Below are positions 49,733 to 59,324 of a stretch of DNA of 64,000 nucleotides, one piece after another. The notes beneath the pieces were generated by a model. That model saw only the letters and a list, made by a program, of their open reading frames with translations. It ran no database searches and was not told the DNA's origin. How positions within the stretch are numbered: position 1 is the stretch's first letter; each line of letters starts with the position of its first letter. The translations under genes were made by a program, and so were the position numbers. Source of the stretch: Planctomycetota bacterium (GTDB taxonomy: Bacteria; Planctomycetota; UBA1135; GCA-002686595); NCBI GenBank assembly GCA_016795205.1, contig JAEUHZ010000028.1, positions 62,001 to 126,000 of the forward strand. The letters run 5' to 3'.

Positions 49733-50583
49733 GTGTAGAACCCCTGGCCGGTCTTGCGGCCCAGCTTGCCTTCCTTGACCTTCTCCGCGAGCAGCTTCGG
49801 GATCCGGAAGGCGGCCTCGTCCGGATAGCGCCGCGCCCAGCCCTGCAGGATGAACAGCGTGGTGTCGAGTCCGACGTAGTCCGTGAGCTCGAACGGCCCC
49901 ATCGGGTAGCCGCAGCCCAGCTTCATCGCCACGTCGATGTCGGGGATCGAGGCGTCACCGCGCTCGGCGAGCTTCATGGCCTCGGCCATGTAGGGCACGA
50001 GCAAGCGATTCACGACGAAGCCCGGCGTGTCCTTGCACGTGATCGGCGTCTTGCCGCAGGCTTCGCCGAAGGCGCGCGCCTGGGCCACGACGTCCTCGTT
50101 CGTCTTGTCGGTCCGCACGACCTCGACCAGCTTCATGAGCTGCACCGGATTGAAGAAGTGCAGGCCCACGAAGCGGTCCGGGCGACCCGAGGCCGCCGCC
50201 ATCTCGGCGATCGGGAAGGAGCTCGTGTTCGAGGCGAAGATCGCCTCCCGCTTGGCGCTCTTGCCCAGCTCGGCGAAGAGCACCAGCTTGACGTCGAGGT
50301 TCTCGACGATGGCCTCGACGATCAGGTCGCAGTCGGAGAGCTCACCCTTCGCGAGCGTGCCGCGGATCCGGCCGCGCACCGCGGCCGCGTCGAACGTCTG
50401 GCCCTTCTCCTTGGCCTTCTCGGAGAGCTTCGCCAGCGACTTGTCGATGCGCTCGAGACCCTTGTCGAGGAAGGCCTGGTTCTCCTCGGCCACGATGACT
50501 TCGCAGCCGCCCTGAGCCGCGACTTGCGCGATGCCGTGGCCCATGAGGCCGCAACCGATCACGCCGACCTTGCGAATCGCCAT
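49708..50583 (-). CDS. 3-hydroxybutyryl-CoA dehydrogenase family protein
   Basis: 291 residues. The NAD-binding motif [14 protein letters not shown] is at residues 7-20. SNTSSFPI and [16 protein letters not shown] carry the catalytic His near 143 and its Ser/Glu partners. [10 protein letters not shown] and [12 protein letters not shown] complete the C-terminal helical domain. It reduces acetoacetyl-CoA to (S)-3-hydroxybutyryl-CoA or the reverse. It lies directly downstream of the second thiolase (41-base gap). Confidence 0.92.
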   Translation of the reverse strand: MAIRKVGVIGCGLMGHGIAQVAAQGGCEVIVAEENQAFLDKGLERIDKSLAKLSEKAKEKGQTFDAAAVRGRIRGTLAKGELSDCDLIVEAIVENLDVKLVLFAELGKSAKREAIFASNTSSFPIAEMAAASGRPDRFVGLHFFNPVQLMKLVEVVRTDKTNEDVVAQARAFGEACGKTPITCKDTPGFVVNRLLVPYMAEAMKLAERGDASIPDIDVAMKLGCGYPMGPFELTDYVGLDTTLFILQGWARRYPDEAAFRIPKLLAEKVKEGKLGRKTGQGFYTWQGDKRV

Positions 50584-50624
50584 GTTGAATTCCTTCGTGC
50601 TGGATGCCGGACAGGAGCGGACGG

Positions 50625-51848
50625 TCAGGCCGGCTCGGCGTGGAACGCCGTGGCCAGGCCCATGCCGCCCGAGATGCAGAGTGTCGCGAGGCCGCGGCGC
50701 GCCCCTCGCCGCCGCAGCTCGTGGAGCAGGGTCACGACGATCCGCGCGCCGGTCGCGCCGATCGGATGGCCCAGCGCGATCGAGCCGCCGTTCACGTTGA
50801 GGCGCTCCATGGGCAGCGGAACCTCGCGGTGGCAGGCCAGGACCTGCGCGGCGAAGGCCTCGTTGAGCTCGACCAGGTCGAAATCCGTCGGAGCGAGGCC
50901 CGTGCGCTCCTGGAGCGCGCGCAGCGCCGGCACGGGGCCGAGGCCCATGACTCGCGGATCGACGCCGGCCTGGGTCGACGCGCCGACCCAGGCCAGTGGC
51001 TGATGGCCCAGGTCGCGCGCCGTGTCCTCGGCCATGACGAGCAGCGCCGCGGCACCGTCGGTGATCCCCGACGAGTTCCCGGCCGTGACCGTGCCGGCCT
51101 GCTTGTCGAAGACTGCCGGCAGCTTCGCCAGGCTCTCGGCCGTCGTGTCGGGTCGCACGTGCTCGTCGCGCCCGACGACGATCTCGCCCTTCTTGCCCGG
51201 GACCTTGACCGGCACGATCTCGTCGGCGAAGCGACCGGCCTCGATCGCCGCGCCGGCCTTCCGCTGGCTCTCCAGCGCGAACGCGTCCTGCTCGGCGCGT
51301 GGGATCGACAGCTCGCGCGCCAGCTTCTCGGCCGTCTCACCCATGAGCATGCCCGCCAGCGGGCAGCCGAAGCCGTCCTTGTACATGGAGTCGACGACGT
51401 CCGCGTGGCCCAGGCGATAGCCGGTGCGGAACTTCGGCAGGAAGAACGGCAGCCCGCTCATGCTCTCGACCCCACCGGCGACCACGACGTCGGCGCGGCC
51501 GAGCTGGATCGACTCCGCGGCGAGCTGCAGCGCCTTGAGACCCGAGCCGCAGGCCATGTTCATCGTCCAGGCGCACACGCGCTCGGGGATCCCGGCGCGC
51601 ACGGCGATCTGCCGCGCGACGTTCGGGCCGCCCCCGGCTTGGCGGCCATTTCCGAAGACCAGCTCGTCGACGCGCTCGGGGTCCAGCCCGGCACGCGCCA
51701 GGAGCTCACGCACCAGGCCCGACCCGAGATCGGCGGCGGACAGCTCCGCGAAGGCGCCCAGGTAGCGCCCGATCGGCGTGCGGAAGGCGTGCGTCACGAC
51801 GACGCGGCGCAGGCCGGCGGGGGTGGAGGGTCGCGGGGACGGGGACAT
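50625..51848 (-). CDS. acetyl-CoA acyltransferase (thiolase), first gene of the operon
   Basis: 407 residues. Nucleophile C100 in [11 protein letters not shown], catalytic His in [14 protein letters not shown] and second Cys in TLCISGGMG. The motifs [12 protein letters not shown] and [10 protein letters not shown] confirm a thiolase. The [17 protein letters not shown] region is the substrate-side part. The ATG at 51846-51848 was used; a promoter (TATCCT at 51939-51944) and a palindrome lie in its 5' leader. It begins the run of acyl-CoA, cyclophilin and LeuCDB-like genes. Confidence 0.9.
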   Translation of the reverse strand: MSPSPRPSTPAGLRRVVVTHAFRTPIGRYLGAFAELSAADLGSGLVRELLARAGLDPERVDELVFGNGRQAGGGPNVARQIAVRAGIPERVCAWTMNMACGSGLKALQLAAESIQLGRADVVVAGGVESMSGLPFFLPKFRTGYRLGHADVVDSMYKDGFGCPLAGMLMGETAEKLARELSIPRAEQDAFALESQRKAGAAIEAGRFADEIVPVKVPGKKGEIVVGRDEHVRPDTTAESLAKLPAVFDKQAGTVTAGNSSGITDGAAALLVMAEDTARDLGHQPLAWVGASTQAGVDPRVMGLGPVPALRALQERTGLAPTDFDLVELNEAFAAQVLACHREVPLPMERLNVNGGSIALGHPIGATGARIVVTLLHELRRRGARRGLATLCISGGMGLATAFHAEPA

Positions 51849-51895
51849 GCGGTGGCCTCGAGCGGCCCCTGCGGGAGGCCGTCCTGGCGCGTCGA

Positions 51896-51911
51896 CCCGC
51901 CGATCGGCGGG
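51896..51911. promoter_or_regulatory. 16-bp palindrome in the thiolase leader
   Basis: CCCGCCGATCGGCGGG is a perfect palindrome 48 bases before the thiolase ATG and downstream of the -10 at 51939-51944. It could be an operator for a dimeric regulator (for example TetR type), or a leader hairpin. Confidence 0.4.
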
Positions 51912-51938
51912 GTGCGGCCGGAGATTTCGAGGCGAACG

Positions 51939-51944
51939 AGGATA
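51939..51944 (-). promoter_or_regulatory. -10-like TATCCT for the acyl-CoA operon
   Basis: Minus-strand TATCCT, 90 bases before the thiolase ATG. It gives a leader of about 84 bases that contains the 16-bp palindrome. No -35 is clear. Confidence 0.4.
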
Positions 51945-52107
51945 GGTAGCCCCCACCAGGGCCGCAAGGCGCGCGCGTGTGACCCAGCCGACGGATCGAA
52001 ATCCTTCTGTGAACCGTCTAGCTGTGGGACACTCCCCAGGGGCGTGTGCCGCGCGGCGCCGATCGACCCGTTGCGCGCCCCGTGCGAGACGGCATCGAAC
52101 CCAGCGC

Positions 52108-53037
52108 ATGACCGGTTTCCCCTCCGACCCGCTCACGACCGCCTCCGGCGCTGCCGTGGGGGCCGCTCGTCGTCGCGACGCGGCTCGTGCCCGGCTCGAG
52201 AGCCTGGTCTGCCTGCTCGAGGACGAGGGACCCGCGATCCAGGCCGTCGCGGCCTCGAACCTGCGCGCAGCGCGGCGCGCGGCCGCCCCAGCGCTGCGGC
52301 GCGCGAGCCGGGCCGCCTCGGCTGCCGGCCGCGTGCGCGCGCGCGCGCTGCTCGCGGACCTGGAACGCGCCCCGGTCGTGCGGCGGATCGCCGGTTACCT
52401 GACGCGCGACTGCGTGGACCTGGAGCGCGGGCTGTTCCTGCTGGCCCGCCTGAGCGCTCCGGACTTCGATCCGCGCCCGAGCCAGCGGCAGCTCGACGAA
52501 CTCGCGCGCGAGGTTGCTCAGAGGGCCCGCGCGCGCACGGATCCGCTCCAGCGCGCGATCGCGCTCGTCGAGGTCCTGGGTGTCGAGCACGGCTTCCAGG
52601 GCGCACCCGAGGAGTTCCACCGCGCGGACCGCGTTCATCTGGACCGCGTGCTCGCCACCCGGCGCGGGATTCCGCTGACCCTGTGCGCCGTGTACGCCGC
52701 CGTCGCGGCCCGCGCCGGGCTGCGCGTGGGGCTCTTGCCGCTGCCGGGGCACGTGCTCCTGCGGCTGTTCGGCGACTCGACCAGCCTGATCGTCGATCCC
52801 TACCACCGCGGCGAGGTGCGCAGCGAGGGCGACCTCAAGCGCCAGCTCCAAGCGCGCGGCCACGGCTTCCAGCCCGTGTGGTTTCGCGACGCGGACGCGC
52901 GCACGCTCCTGCGGCGGCAGGTCGCGAACCTGGCGCGCAGCGCCGAGCTGTACGGGCGGCGCGGCGAGTTCGCCGCCTTGCGCTCGATCCTGACCGCGCT
53001 GGAGCCGCGCCGCGCCACGAGCGCGACGGCGAGCTGA
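52108..53037 (+). CDS. SirB1-like transglutaminase-fold protein
   Basis: 309 residues. The middle portion ([42 protein letters not shown]) is the SirB1 N-terminal/transglutaminase-like domain, with Cys, His and Asp at the positions of the transglutaminase triad. The N-terminal 90 residues are an Ala/Arg-rich helical region. Family members are poorly characterised. The ATG at 52108 was chosen over in-frame upstream codons because it has CCAGCGC before it and no homology extends upstream. Confidence 0.75.
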   Translation: MTGFPSDPLTTASGAAVGAARRRDAARARLESLVCLLEDEGPAIQAVAASNLRAARRAAAPALRRASRAASAAGRVRARALLADLERAPVVRRIAGYLTRDCVDLERGLFLLARLSAPDFDPRPSQRQLDELAREVAQRARARTDPLQRAIALVEVLGVEHGFQGAPEEFHRADRVHLDRVLATRRGIPLTLCAVYAAVAARAGLRVGLLPLPGHVLLRLFGDSTSLIVDPYHRGEVRSEGDLKRQLQARGHGFQPVWFRDADARTLLRRQVANLARSAELYGRRGEFAALRSILTALEPRRATSATAS

Positions 53038-53095
53038 GGAGCAGCGCCCCGTGGTCCACGGCCGAAAGCCGCCGCCGCGCGCCTGGAATGGGCCC

Positions 53096-53680
53096 ATGGA
53101 GGTGCCGGTGTTCCCGCTGCCGGGCGTGTTCCTGTTCCCGGGCTGCGTGATGCCGCTGCACGTCTTCGAGCCGCGCTACAGACAGATGGTGTCGGACCTG
53201 CTCGACCGGCACGGCCGGCTGGTCATGGGGACGCTGCTCGACGGCGTGAGCGAAGTGAACGGTCCGCCGCGCTTTCACCACGTCGCCGGCCTGGGCGAGA
53301 TCGGACGGCACGAGGAGCTGGCCGACGGCCGCTTCCTGATCTGGCTCGTGGGGCTGGCGCGGGTGCGCGTCGAGGAGATCGACAGCGACCGCCTCTACCG
53401 CCGCGTGAGGATCGAGCCCCTCGAGGAGTGGGACGTCCCCGCGGACGAGGAATCCGGCCTGCGCGCCCGGGTGCAGGCAGCCCTCCTGGCGCGCTGCGAC
53501 GAGTTCCTGAACCTGCCGGCCGGCGTGCCGCTGAGCCACCTCATCGACCTGTTGCTCCAGCGCCTGCAGCTACCGACCACGCGCATGGTCGAGCTGTTCA
53601 GCGAAACCGACCTGCGCCTGCGCGCGGAGGGCGCGCTGGCCGAGCACGCGCGACGGGCCTTGCCGCCGCCCCAGTCCTGA
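53096..53680 (+). CDS. Lon N-terminal (LON substrate-binding) domain protein
   Basis: 194 residues. EVPVFPLPGVFLFPGCVMPLH and FEPRYRQMVSDLL are the start of a PUA-like LON substrate-binding domain, and the remainder fits it (GLGEIGRHEELADGRFLIWL). No ATPase or protease domain follows, so it is a stand-alone member of the LON-N family, thought to bind or regulate substrates. The ATG 53096 was used; an in-frame GTG at 53051 would add 15 residues. Confidence 0.78.
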   Translation: MEVPVFPLPGVFLFPGCVMPLHVFEPRYRQMVSDLLDRHGRLVMGTLLDGVSEVNGPPRFHHVAGLGEIGRHEELADGRFLIWLVGLARVRVEEIDSDRLYRRVRIEPLEEWDVPADEESGLRARVQAALLARCDEFLNLPAGVPLSHLIDLLLQRLQLPTTRMVELFSETDLRLRAEGALAEHARRALPPPQS

Positions 53681-53754
53681 AGCGCGCGCGTGCGGACCTG
53701 CACGGTGCCCACCTGTGCGCGCCGACCCACGATCGCACAGCGGGCCCGCGCCCG

Positions 53755-53760
53755 TAGAGT
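53755..53760 (+). promoter_or_regulatory. -10-like TAGAGT nine bases before the C26 amidohydrolase start
   Basis: The hexamer ends nine bases before the ATG at 53770; leaderless-type arrangement. Confidence 0.4.
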
Positions 53761-53769
53761 GACCGGCCC

Positions 53770-54519
53770 ATGACGAGGCCCCGGATCGGGATCACGACCC
53801 CTGGCCGGGAGGCGGCCGACGGCAAGCTGCGCCTGACGGTCGACTACATCGACGCCGTGCGGCGCGCAGGCGGTTTCGCGCTGCTCCTGCCGCCGGGCGA
53901 CCTCGACGTGCAGGCCGCACTGGAGGCCTGCGACGGGTTCGTGCTGACCGGCGGGGGGGACGTCGATCCCGCACTCTACGGCGGGCGCGCGCACCCCGAG
54001 GTCTACGGCGTGGACCGCGCCCGGGACGAGTCCGAGATCGCGCTCGTCCGTGCGCTCGTCGCGCGACGTACCCCGGCCCTGTGCATCTGCCGCGGGCTGC
54101 AGATCCTGGCCGTCGCGCACGGCGGCCGTCTCGTCGAGCACGTGCCCGACGAGTACGGCGAGGCCGTCCCCCACCGCCGTGACGGGCGCTACCAGGCGCA
54201 CGCCGTGCGCATCGATCCCGCCTCGCGCCTGGCGCGGGCGCTCGGCACCCGCGAGTGCACGCCCGCGTCCTGGCACCACCAGTCGGTGCGCGAGCCCGGC
54301 TCCGGCCTGCGCGCCGTGGCCTGGGCGCCCGACGGCGCGATCGAGGCGCTGGAGCACGCGACCCACGACCGCTTGTGGGCCGTCCAGTGGCACCCCGAGC
54401 ACACCGCTCTGCGCGAGCGCGAGCAGCAGGCGCTGTTCGAGGCCGTGGTCAGCGCTGCCCGCGGCTCGCGCCCCCCTGGAGGGCGGGAGCGGCGGACGGC
54501 AGACTTCCCGCCCGCATGA
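53770..54519 (+). CDS. class I glutamine-amidotransferase-like hydrolase (peptidase C26, PuuD-like)
   Basis: 249 residues. GITTPGREA at the N-terminus, TGGGDVDPALYGG, nucleophile C107 in ALCICRGLQILA, and the His-Glu pair in WAVQWHPEH (about 211-213). This is the gamma-glutamyl-gamma-aminobutyrate hydrolase group of peptidase C26, which cleaves gamma-glutamyl bonds in polyamine breakdown; the substrate here is not proven. Its stop overlaps the start of the following membrane gene (ATGA at 54516-54519). Confidence 0.88.
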   Translation: MTRPRIGITTPGREAADGKLRLTVDYIDAVRRAGGFALLLPPGDLDVQAALEACDGFVLTGGGDVDPALYGGRAHPEVYGVDRARDESEIALVRALVARRTPALCICRGLQILAVAHGGRLVEHVPDEYGEAVPHRRDGRYQAHAVRIDPASRLARALGTRECTPASWHHQSVREPGSGLRAVAWAPDGAIEALEHATHDRLWAVQWHPEHTALREREQQALFEAVVSAARGSRPPGGRERRTADFPPA

Positions 54520-55196
54520 GCGCCGACGCACCCACCGCGCGCCCCTCGGCGAGCGAGACGCGGCTCCTCGCCTGGGTCTGGCTCGGCTCGTTGGGCCTGC
54601 TCATTGGGACGTCCGTGGCGTGGTTCCTGCTCACCGAGCACGACGACATCGGCTGGATCTGGGGCCAGATGATCGGCCTGGCGACGATCCCCGGGAAGTA
54701 CATGATCTTCAGCGGGCTGTCGTCGAAGTCGCTGCTCGGCCCGTGGGAGCTGTGCCTGCTCGCGATCCTGGTCGACTTCGCGGTCGGCGCCACGCTGGCG
54801 GTCGGGTTGGGTCCGCTGCGGCGCGTGCCGGGCATCGGACCGGCGCTCAAGCGCGCGCACGACCGCGCCGAGGCCGTGCTCAAGGAGTATCCGCGCCTGC
54901 GGCGCATGGCGTTCTGGGGCGTGGTCGTGTTCGTGTTCCTGCCGCTGCCCGCCTCGGGCTCGATCGGTGGCACGTTCGTCGGGCAGATGGCCGGGCTCAC
55001 GCGCTCGTTGGGGCTGTGGGCCGTCGTGCTGGGCGGATCGCTCGTGTCGATCACGTTCGCGGCGCTGGCGGTGGCGCTGGGCAGCCAGGCGGAGGCCATG
55101 GTGCAGAATCCCTGGGTCACCGCGGGCGCGGCGGTCGTGTTCATCGGGCTCTTGGCGCTGGGCTACCGCGCGGCGCAGCGCGCGCTGCGCGCCTGA
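54516..55196 (+). CDS. putative small multi-drug export family (COG2426-like) membrane protein
   Basis: 226 residues with four or five membrane segments (near residues 20-38, 80-98, 130-150, 165-185 and 200-218). VFVFLPLPASGSIGGTFVG is the conserved 'PxPxTG..G' block of the COG2426 family, whose function is not well defined. It is translationally coupled to the C26 hydrolase gene. Confidence 0.6.
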   Translation: MSADAPTARPSASETRLLAWVWLGSLGLLIGTSVAWFLLTEHDDIGWIWGQMIGLATIPGKYMIFSGLSSKSLLGPWELCLLAILVDFAVGATLAVGLGPLRRVPGIGPALKRAHDRAEAVLKEYPRLRRMAFWGVVVFVFLPLPASGSIGGTFVGQMAGLTRSLGLWAVVLGGSLVSITFAALAVALGSQAEAMVQNPWVTAGAAVVFIGLLALGYRAAQRALRA

Positions 55197-55266
55197 GAGC
55201 GGCCGGCGCAAATCCCGGCGGAAGGCGTCCGAGGAGCCCGCGGATCCTGGCAAGATCCACGGCACG

Positions 55267-57096
55267 ATGCCGCGCACACGGACTCCGGACGCGCGCTCCA
55301 GCGCTGCCGACCTCGACCAGGCCGCCGTGGGCAACGGCCGCGTGCTCGCGCTGGTGTCCCCGCGCGGCTCGCTGGATTGGCTGTGCCTGCCGCGCTTCGA
55401 TGCGCCCAGCGTCTTCGCGCGCCTCCTCGACGAGGAGCACGGCGGCCGCTTTCGCGTGCTGCGACGCGGGGTCGAGCTCGAGGGGCGGCTCTCCTACCTG
55501 CAGAACACGAACGTGGCGCGCGTCGAGTTCCGGGACGGAGACGATGTCTGGGAGCTCCTGGATTTCGCGCCGCGCATCCCCGAGGGGCTGGGCATCCACG
55601 TCCCCATCGAGCACGTGCGGCTCTTGCGGCCGATCCGTGGCGAGCCGCGACTGTCCGTCGATTTCGATCCGCGGCCCGGCTACGCGGCCGCGCCCGTCGA
55701 ACTGCGCGAGAGCACGCGGGGCCTGGACGTGGTCAGCGGGCACGGTCCGATCACCCTGCAGACGAACCTGCCGGTGCCCTACGTGCTGGGCAAGCGCGAG
55801 TTCGCGCTGACGCGACCCACCTGGTTCTCCGTGCGTTGGAACGCCGCGCCCGACCGCCGCGAGACGGCCGGAGTCCTGCGCGACCTGGAGGTCACGATCG
55901 CCGGCTGGCGGGCCTGGGCGCGCTCCTGCGCGCTCCCGAGCTTCGCGCCCTCGCAGGTGCTGCGTTCGGCGCTCGTGCTCAAGCTGCACACGTACCACGA
56001 TACGGGCGCGATCATCGCGGCCACGACGACCAGCGTGCCCGAGTCCCTGGGCACGCAACGCACCTGGGACTACCGCTACTGCTGGCTGCGCGACGCGGCC
56101 TTCGTCGTCGAGGCCCTGCGCCGCCTCTCGCACGTCGCGGAGGGCGAGCAGCTCCTGCGCTTCCTGCGCGACCTCGTGGAGGCGGGCCCGCTGCAGCCCG
56201 TGTACGGCATCGGCGGCGAGCGCGACCTGGAGGAACGCCTGCTGCCGCACCTGGCGGGCTTCGCCGGCAACGGACACGTCCGCGTGGGCAACGCGGCGGC
56301 GATCCAGCAGCAGAACGACCTGATGGGAGAGATCGTGCTGTGCTTCGACACGATGCTGTCGGATCCGCGCGTCGTGATCGAGAGGCCGGACGTCTATTGG
56401 CCCGCGCTCGAGCGGCTCGTGGAGGACGCGCTCCGTGTCGCACGCGAGCCCGACATGAGCATCTGGGAGTTCCGCACCCTGATGCGGCGCTACACGTTCT
56501 CCCTGGCGCTGTGCGCGGTGGCGGCCCAGCGCGGGGCGCGGCTGGCGGAGCGCCTCGGGCGGCACGAGCACGCGCGGCGCTGGGCCCGGGCCGGTGACGA
56601 GTTGCGCGCAGAGCTGTTGGAGCGTGGGTTCAACCGCGAGCTGGGCTTCTTCACGCAGGGGCTCGACGGGGTCCACCCGGACGCGTCGAACCTGCTGCTG
56701 CCCAGCCTGGGCCTGATCGACGCCCGTGATCCGCGCTTCGTGTCGACGCTGCGCGCCTACGAGGAGCGGCTCGTCGAGGGCGGGATGATGATGCGCTATC
56801 GCAACGACGACGATTTCGGCGCGACGACCAGCACGTTCACGATCTGCTCGTTCTGGTGGGCCGAGGCCCTGGCGATGGTGGGCGAGCTGGACCGCGCCCG
56901 CGAGCTGTTCCAGCAGGTCGTCGCGCACGAGAATCCGGTCGGGCTGTTCTCGGAAGACGTGGATCCGCTCACGGGCCGGCTGCTCGGCAACTTCCCCCAG
57001 GCCTACACGCACGTGGGGTTGATCCACGCCGCGACCACGATCGGCGAGCTCCTCGACGCGCGCGACGGGCAGGTGCGAGCCTGGTGTTGCGCCTGA
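55267..57096 (+). CDS. glycoside hydrolase family 15 (glucoamylase/trehalase-like)
   Basis: 609 residues. An N-terminal beta-sandwich (AAVGNGRVLALVSPRGSLDW, FDAPSVFARLLD) leads into an (alpha/alpha)6 barrel from about residue 225. Near residue 268 is TWDYRYCWLRDAAF with the first catalytic region. Near 560-585 are FSEDVDP and GNFPQAYTHVGLI, which include the second catalytic region. The group includes glucoamylases, dextran glucosidases and GH15 trehalases. No signal peptide, so it is probably cytoplasmic. The OtsA-OtsB fusion gene follows after ten bases, so a role in trehalose or glucan turnover is likely. Confidence 0.88.
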   Translation: MPRTRTPDARSSAADLDQAAVGNGRVLALVSPRGSLDWLCLPRFDAPSVFARLLDEEHGGRFRVLRRGVELEGRLSYLQNTNVARVEFRDGDDVWELLDFAPRIPEGLGIHVPIEHVRLLRPIRGEPRLSVDFDPRPGYAAAPVELRESTRGLDVVSGHGPITLQTNLPVPYVLGKREFALTRPTWFSVRWNAAPDRRETAGVLRDLEVTIAGWRAWARSCALPSFAPSQVLRSALVLKLHTYHDTGAIIAATTTSVPESLGTQRTWDYRYCWLRDAAFVVEALRRLSHVAEGEQLLRFLRDLVEAGPLQPVYGIGGERDLEERLLPHLAGFAGNGHVRVGNAAAIQQQNDLMGEIVLCFDTMLSDPRVVIERPDVYWPALERLVEDALRVAREPDMSIWEFRTLMRRYTFSLALCAVAAQRGARLAERLGRHEHARRWARAGDELRAELLERGFNRELGFFTQGLDGVHPDASNLLLPSLGLIDARDPRFVSTLRAYEERLVEGGMMMRYRNDDDFGATTSTFTICSFWWAEALAMVGELDRARELFQQVVAHENPVGLFSEDVDPLTGRLLGNFPQAYTHVGLIHAATTIGELLDARDGQVRAWCCA

Positions 57097-57106
57097 GGCC
57101 AGCCGG

Positions 57107-59287
57107 ATGACGCGCGCGATCTTCGTCTCGAACCGGCTGCCGGTGACGGTCGGCACGCGGCGCGGAGTGTTCAACGTCGCGCCCAGCACGGGCGGCCTCG
57201 CGACCGGGCTCTCCGGACCGCATGCGCTGGGTGGTGGGACCTGGATCGGTTGGCCGGGGCCCACCTGGGACCTGTCGCCGAGCGACCGCGCACGGCTCGA
57301 CGCGCGGCTGGCCGAGCTGCGGCTCGCGCCCGTCGAGCTCTCGCGCGCCGAGGTCGAGCGCTACTACGAAGGCTGGGCCAACGGGCTCCTGTGGCCGCTG
57401 TTCCACTCGCTGCTCGACCAGGCGCCGATCGAGGTCGAGGGCTGGGAGGACTACCAGCGCGTGAACCAGCGCTTCGCACAGGAGACGGCGCGCCGCGTGC
57501 AGCCCGGCGACAGCGTGTGGATCCACGACTACCAGCTCCTGCTCGTGCCGGGCCTGCTGCGCGAGCTGGTCCCCGGAGCGCGGATCGGTTTCTTCCTGCA
57601 CATCCCCTTCCCCGCCACGCCGATCCTGCGCGCGCTGCCCCACCGCGAGGAGCTGCTGCGGGGCCTCTTGGGCGCGGACCTCGTGGGCTTCCACACGCCC
57701 TCGTACGCGCGGCACTTCGCCAGCGCGCTGCAGCGCATTCTGGGACTCGAGGTCGGCGTCGACCGCGTGCGCGTCGGTCGGCGTGACGTGCGCATCTCGT
57801 CGTTCCCGATGGGCGTCGACGCCCGCGAGTTCGAGGCCACCGCGACCAAGCCCGCCGTGATCGCGCGCGCCAAGGAGATCCGCGGCGGACCGGAGCAGCG
57901 CTTGCTCGTGGGCATCGACCGTCTCGACTACACCAAGGGCATCCGGCGCCGGCTCGCGTCCTACGAGAAGCTGCTGGAGACCCGCCACGACCTGCACGGG
58001 CGCGTCCACCTCGTGCAAGTCGCGGTGCCGTCGCGCTCCAGCGTGCGCGCCTACCGCGAGGTCAAGAGCCAGGTCGACGCGCTGGTGGGCCGCATCCAGG
58101 GCCGCTTCTCGACCCCGACCTGGACTCCGATCCGCTACGTGCACAGGGGGCTCGCGCGCGACGAGATCGTGGCCTTGTACCTGGCGGCGGACGTGCTGGT
58201 CGTGACCCCGGTGCGCGACGGCATGAACCTGGTCGCCAAGGAGTTCGCCGCCTCGCGCCCCGACGAGGATGGCGTGCTGGTGCTGTCCGAGTTCGCTGGG
58301 GCCGCGTCCGAGCTGGCGGGCGCCGTGTTGGTGAACCCCTACGACGTGGAGGGGACGGCCAAGGGCATCGCGGCCGCGCTCGACATGCCGCGCGAGGAGC
58401 GCCACGAGCGCATGCGCCTCCTGCGTGCGCGCGTCGCCAGCGCCGACGTGCACGGCTGGGCGCGGAAGTTCCTGGCCGCGCTCGCCGCGACCGAGCCAGT
58501 GCGCGAGGAGCGCCTGGACTTCGACGACCCGGCCGACGTCGCGCGGGCGATCACGGCGAGCCCGCCGCAACGCACCGCCCTGCTGCTCGACTACGACGGC
58601 ACGCTGGTCGACTTCACCGCGCGCCCCGAGGACGCGCGCCCCGATGCCGAGCTCCTGGAACTGCTCGCCAGGCTGGCCGTCGCGCCCGGCCTGTTCGTGC
58701 ACCTCGTGAGCGGCCGTCCGCGCGAGGACCTGGAGCAGTGGTTCGGTCGGCTGCCGGTCGCGCTGCACGCCGAGCACGGTCTGTGGGCCCGGCCGCGCGG
58801 CACGCGCGCCTGGAGCCGCCGCGGCCTTGCGTCGCTGCCCTCCGGCGACGCGATCGCCGCGATCCTGGAGGACTTCGCCGCGCGCACGCCAGGCGCCTTC
58901 GTCGAGCGCAAGACGTCCGTGCTCGCCTGGCATTGGCGCAGCGCCGATCCGGCCTACGGCGAGCGGCAGAGCTCCGAGCTGCGCCAGCACCTCGCCGAGC
59001 TGTTCTCGAACGTGCCCGTCGAGGTCCTGGTCGGCGACCATGTCGTCGAGGTGCGCCCGCACGGCGTGCACAAGGGTCTCGCCGCCGCCGAGGCACGCGT
59101 CGAGCACGGGGAAGGCGCGCGCCTCGTCGGGTTCGGCGACGACCGGACGGACGAGGACCTGTTCGCGGCGCTGGGCCCCGGCGACGTGGCGGTGCACGTG
59201 GGACCGCGGGCAAGCTCGGCGACGTTGCGGCTCGCGAACGCCGCGGCAGCCCGCGCCGCGCTGGTCGCCCTGCTCCGCGGCGGTTGA
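57107..59287 (+). CDS. bifunctional trehalose-6-phosphate synthase/phosphatase (OtsA-OtsB fusion)
   Basis: 726 residues. Residues 1-460 are a GT20 synthase: [52 protein letters not shown], and [14 protein letters not shown]. From about 490 the HAD-type phosphatase follows (DYDGTLVDF with the nucleophilic Asp, [24 protein letters not shown]). It makes trehalose from UDP-glucose and glucose-6-phosphate in one chain. The protein is complete and resembles yeast/plant-like and bacterial fused TPS-TPP proteins. It is the last gene of the trehalose pair. Confidence 0.93.
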   Translation: MTRAIFVSNRLPVTVGTRRGVFNVAPSTGGLATGLSGPHALGGGTWIGWPGPTWDLSPSDRARLDARLAELRLAPVELSRAEVERYYEGWANGLLWPLFHSLLDQAPIEVEGWEDYQRVNQRFAQETARRVQPGDSVWIHDYQLLLVPGLLRELVPGARIGFFLHIPFPATPILRALPHREELLRGLLGADLVGFHTPSYARHFASALQRILGLEVGVDRVRVGRRDVRISSFPMGVDAREFEATATKPAVIARAKEIRGGPEQRLLVGIDRLDYTKGIRRRLASYEKLLETRHDLHGRVHLVQVAVPSRSSVRAYREVKSQVDALVGRIQGRFSTPTWTPIRYVHRGLARDEIVALYLAADVLVVTPVRDGMNLVAKEFAASRPDEDGVLVLSEFAGAASELAGAVLVNPYDVEGTAKGIAAALDMPREERHERMRLLRARVASADVHGWARKFLAALAATEPVREERLDFDDPADVARAITASPPQRTALLLDYDGTLVDFTARPEDARPDAELLELLARLAVAPGLFVHLVSGRPREDLEQWFGRLPVALHAEHGLWARPRGTRAWSRRGLASLPSGDAIAAILEDFAARTPGAFVERKTSVLAWHWRSADPAYGERQSSELRQHLAELFSNVPVEVLVGDHVVEVRPHGVHKGLAAAEARVEHGEGARLVGFGDDRTDEDLFAALGPGDVAVHVGPRASSATLRLANAAAARAALVALLRGG

Positions 59288-59324
59288 GCACCGACGGCGA
59301 CGGGCCCGGAGTGCTCCGGACCGA

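Noticed and set aside
59306..59319. Palindrome CCGGAG-TG-CTCCGG between convergent genes
   Set aside because: Too short a loop and too common a composition to call a terminator with any confidence.
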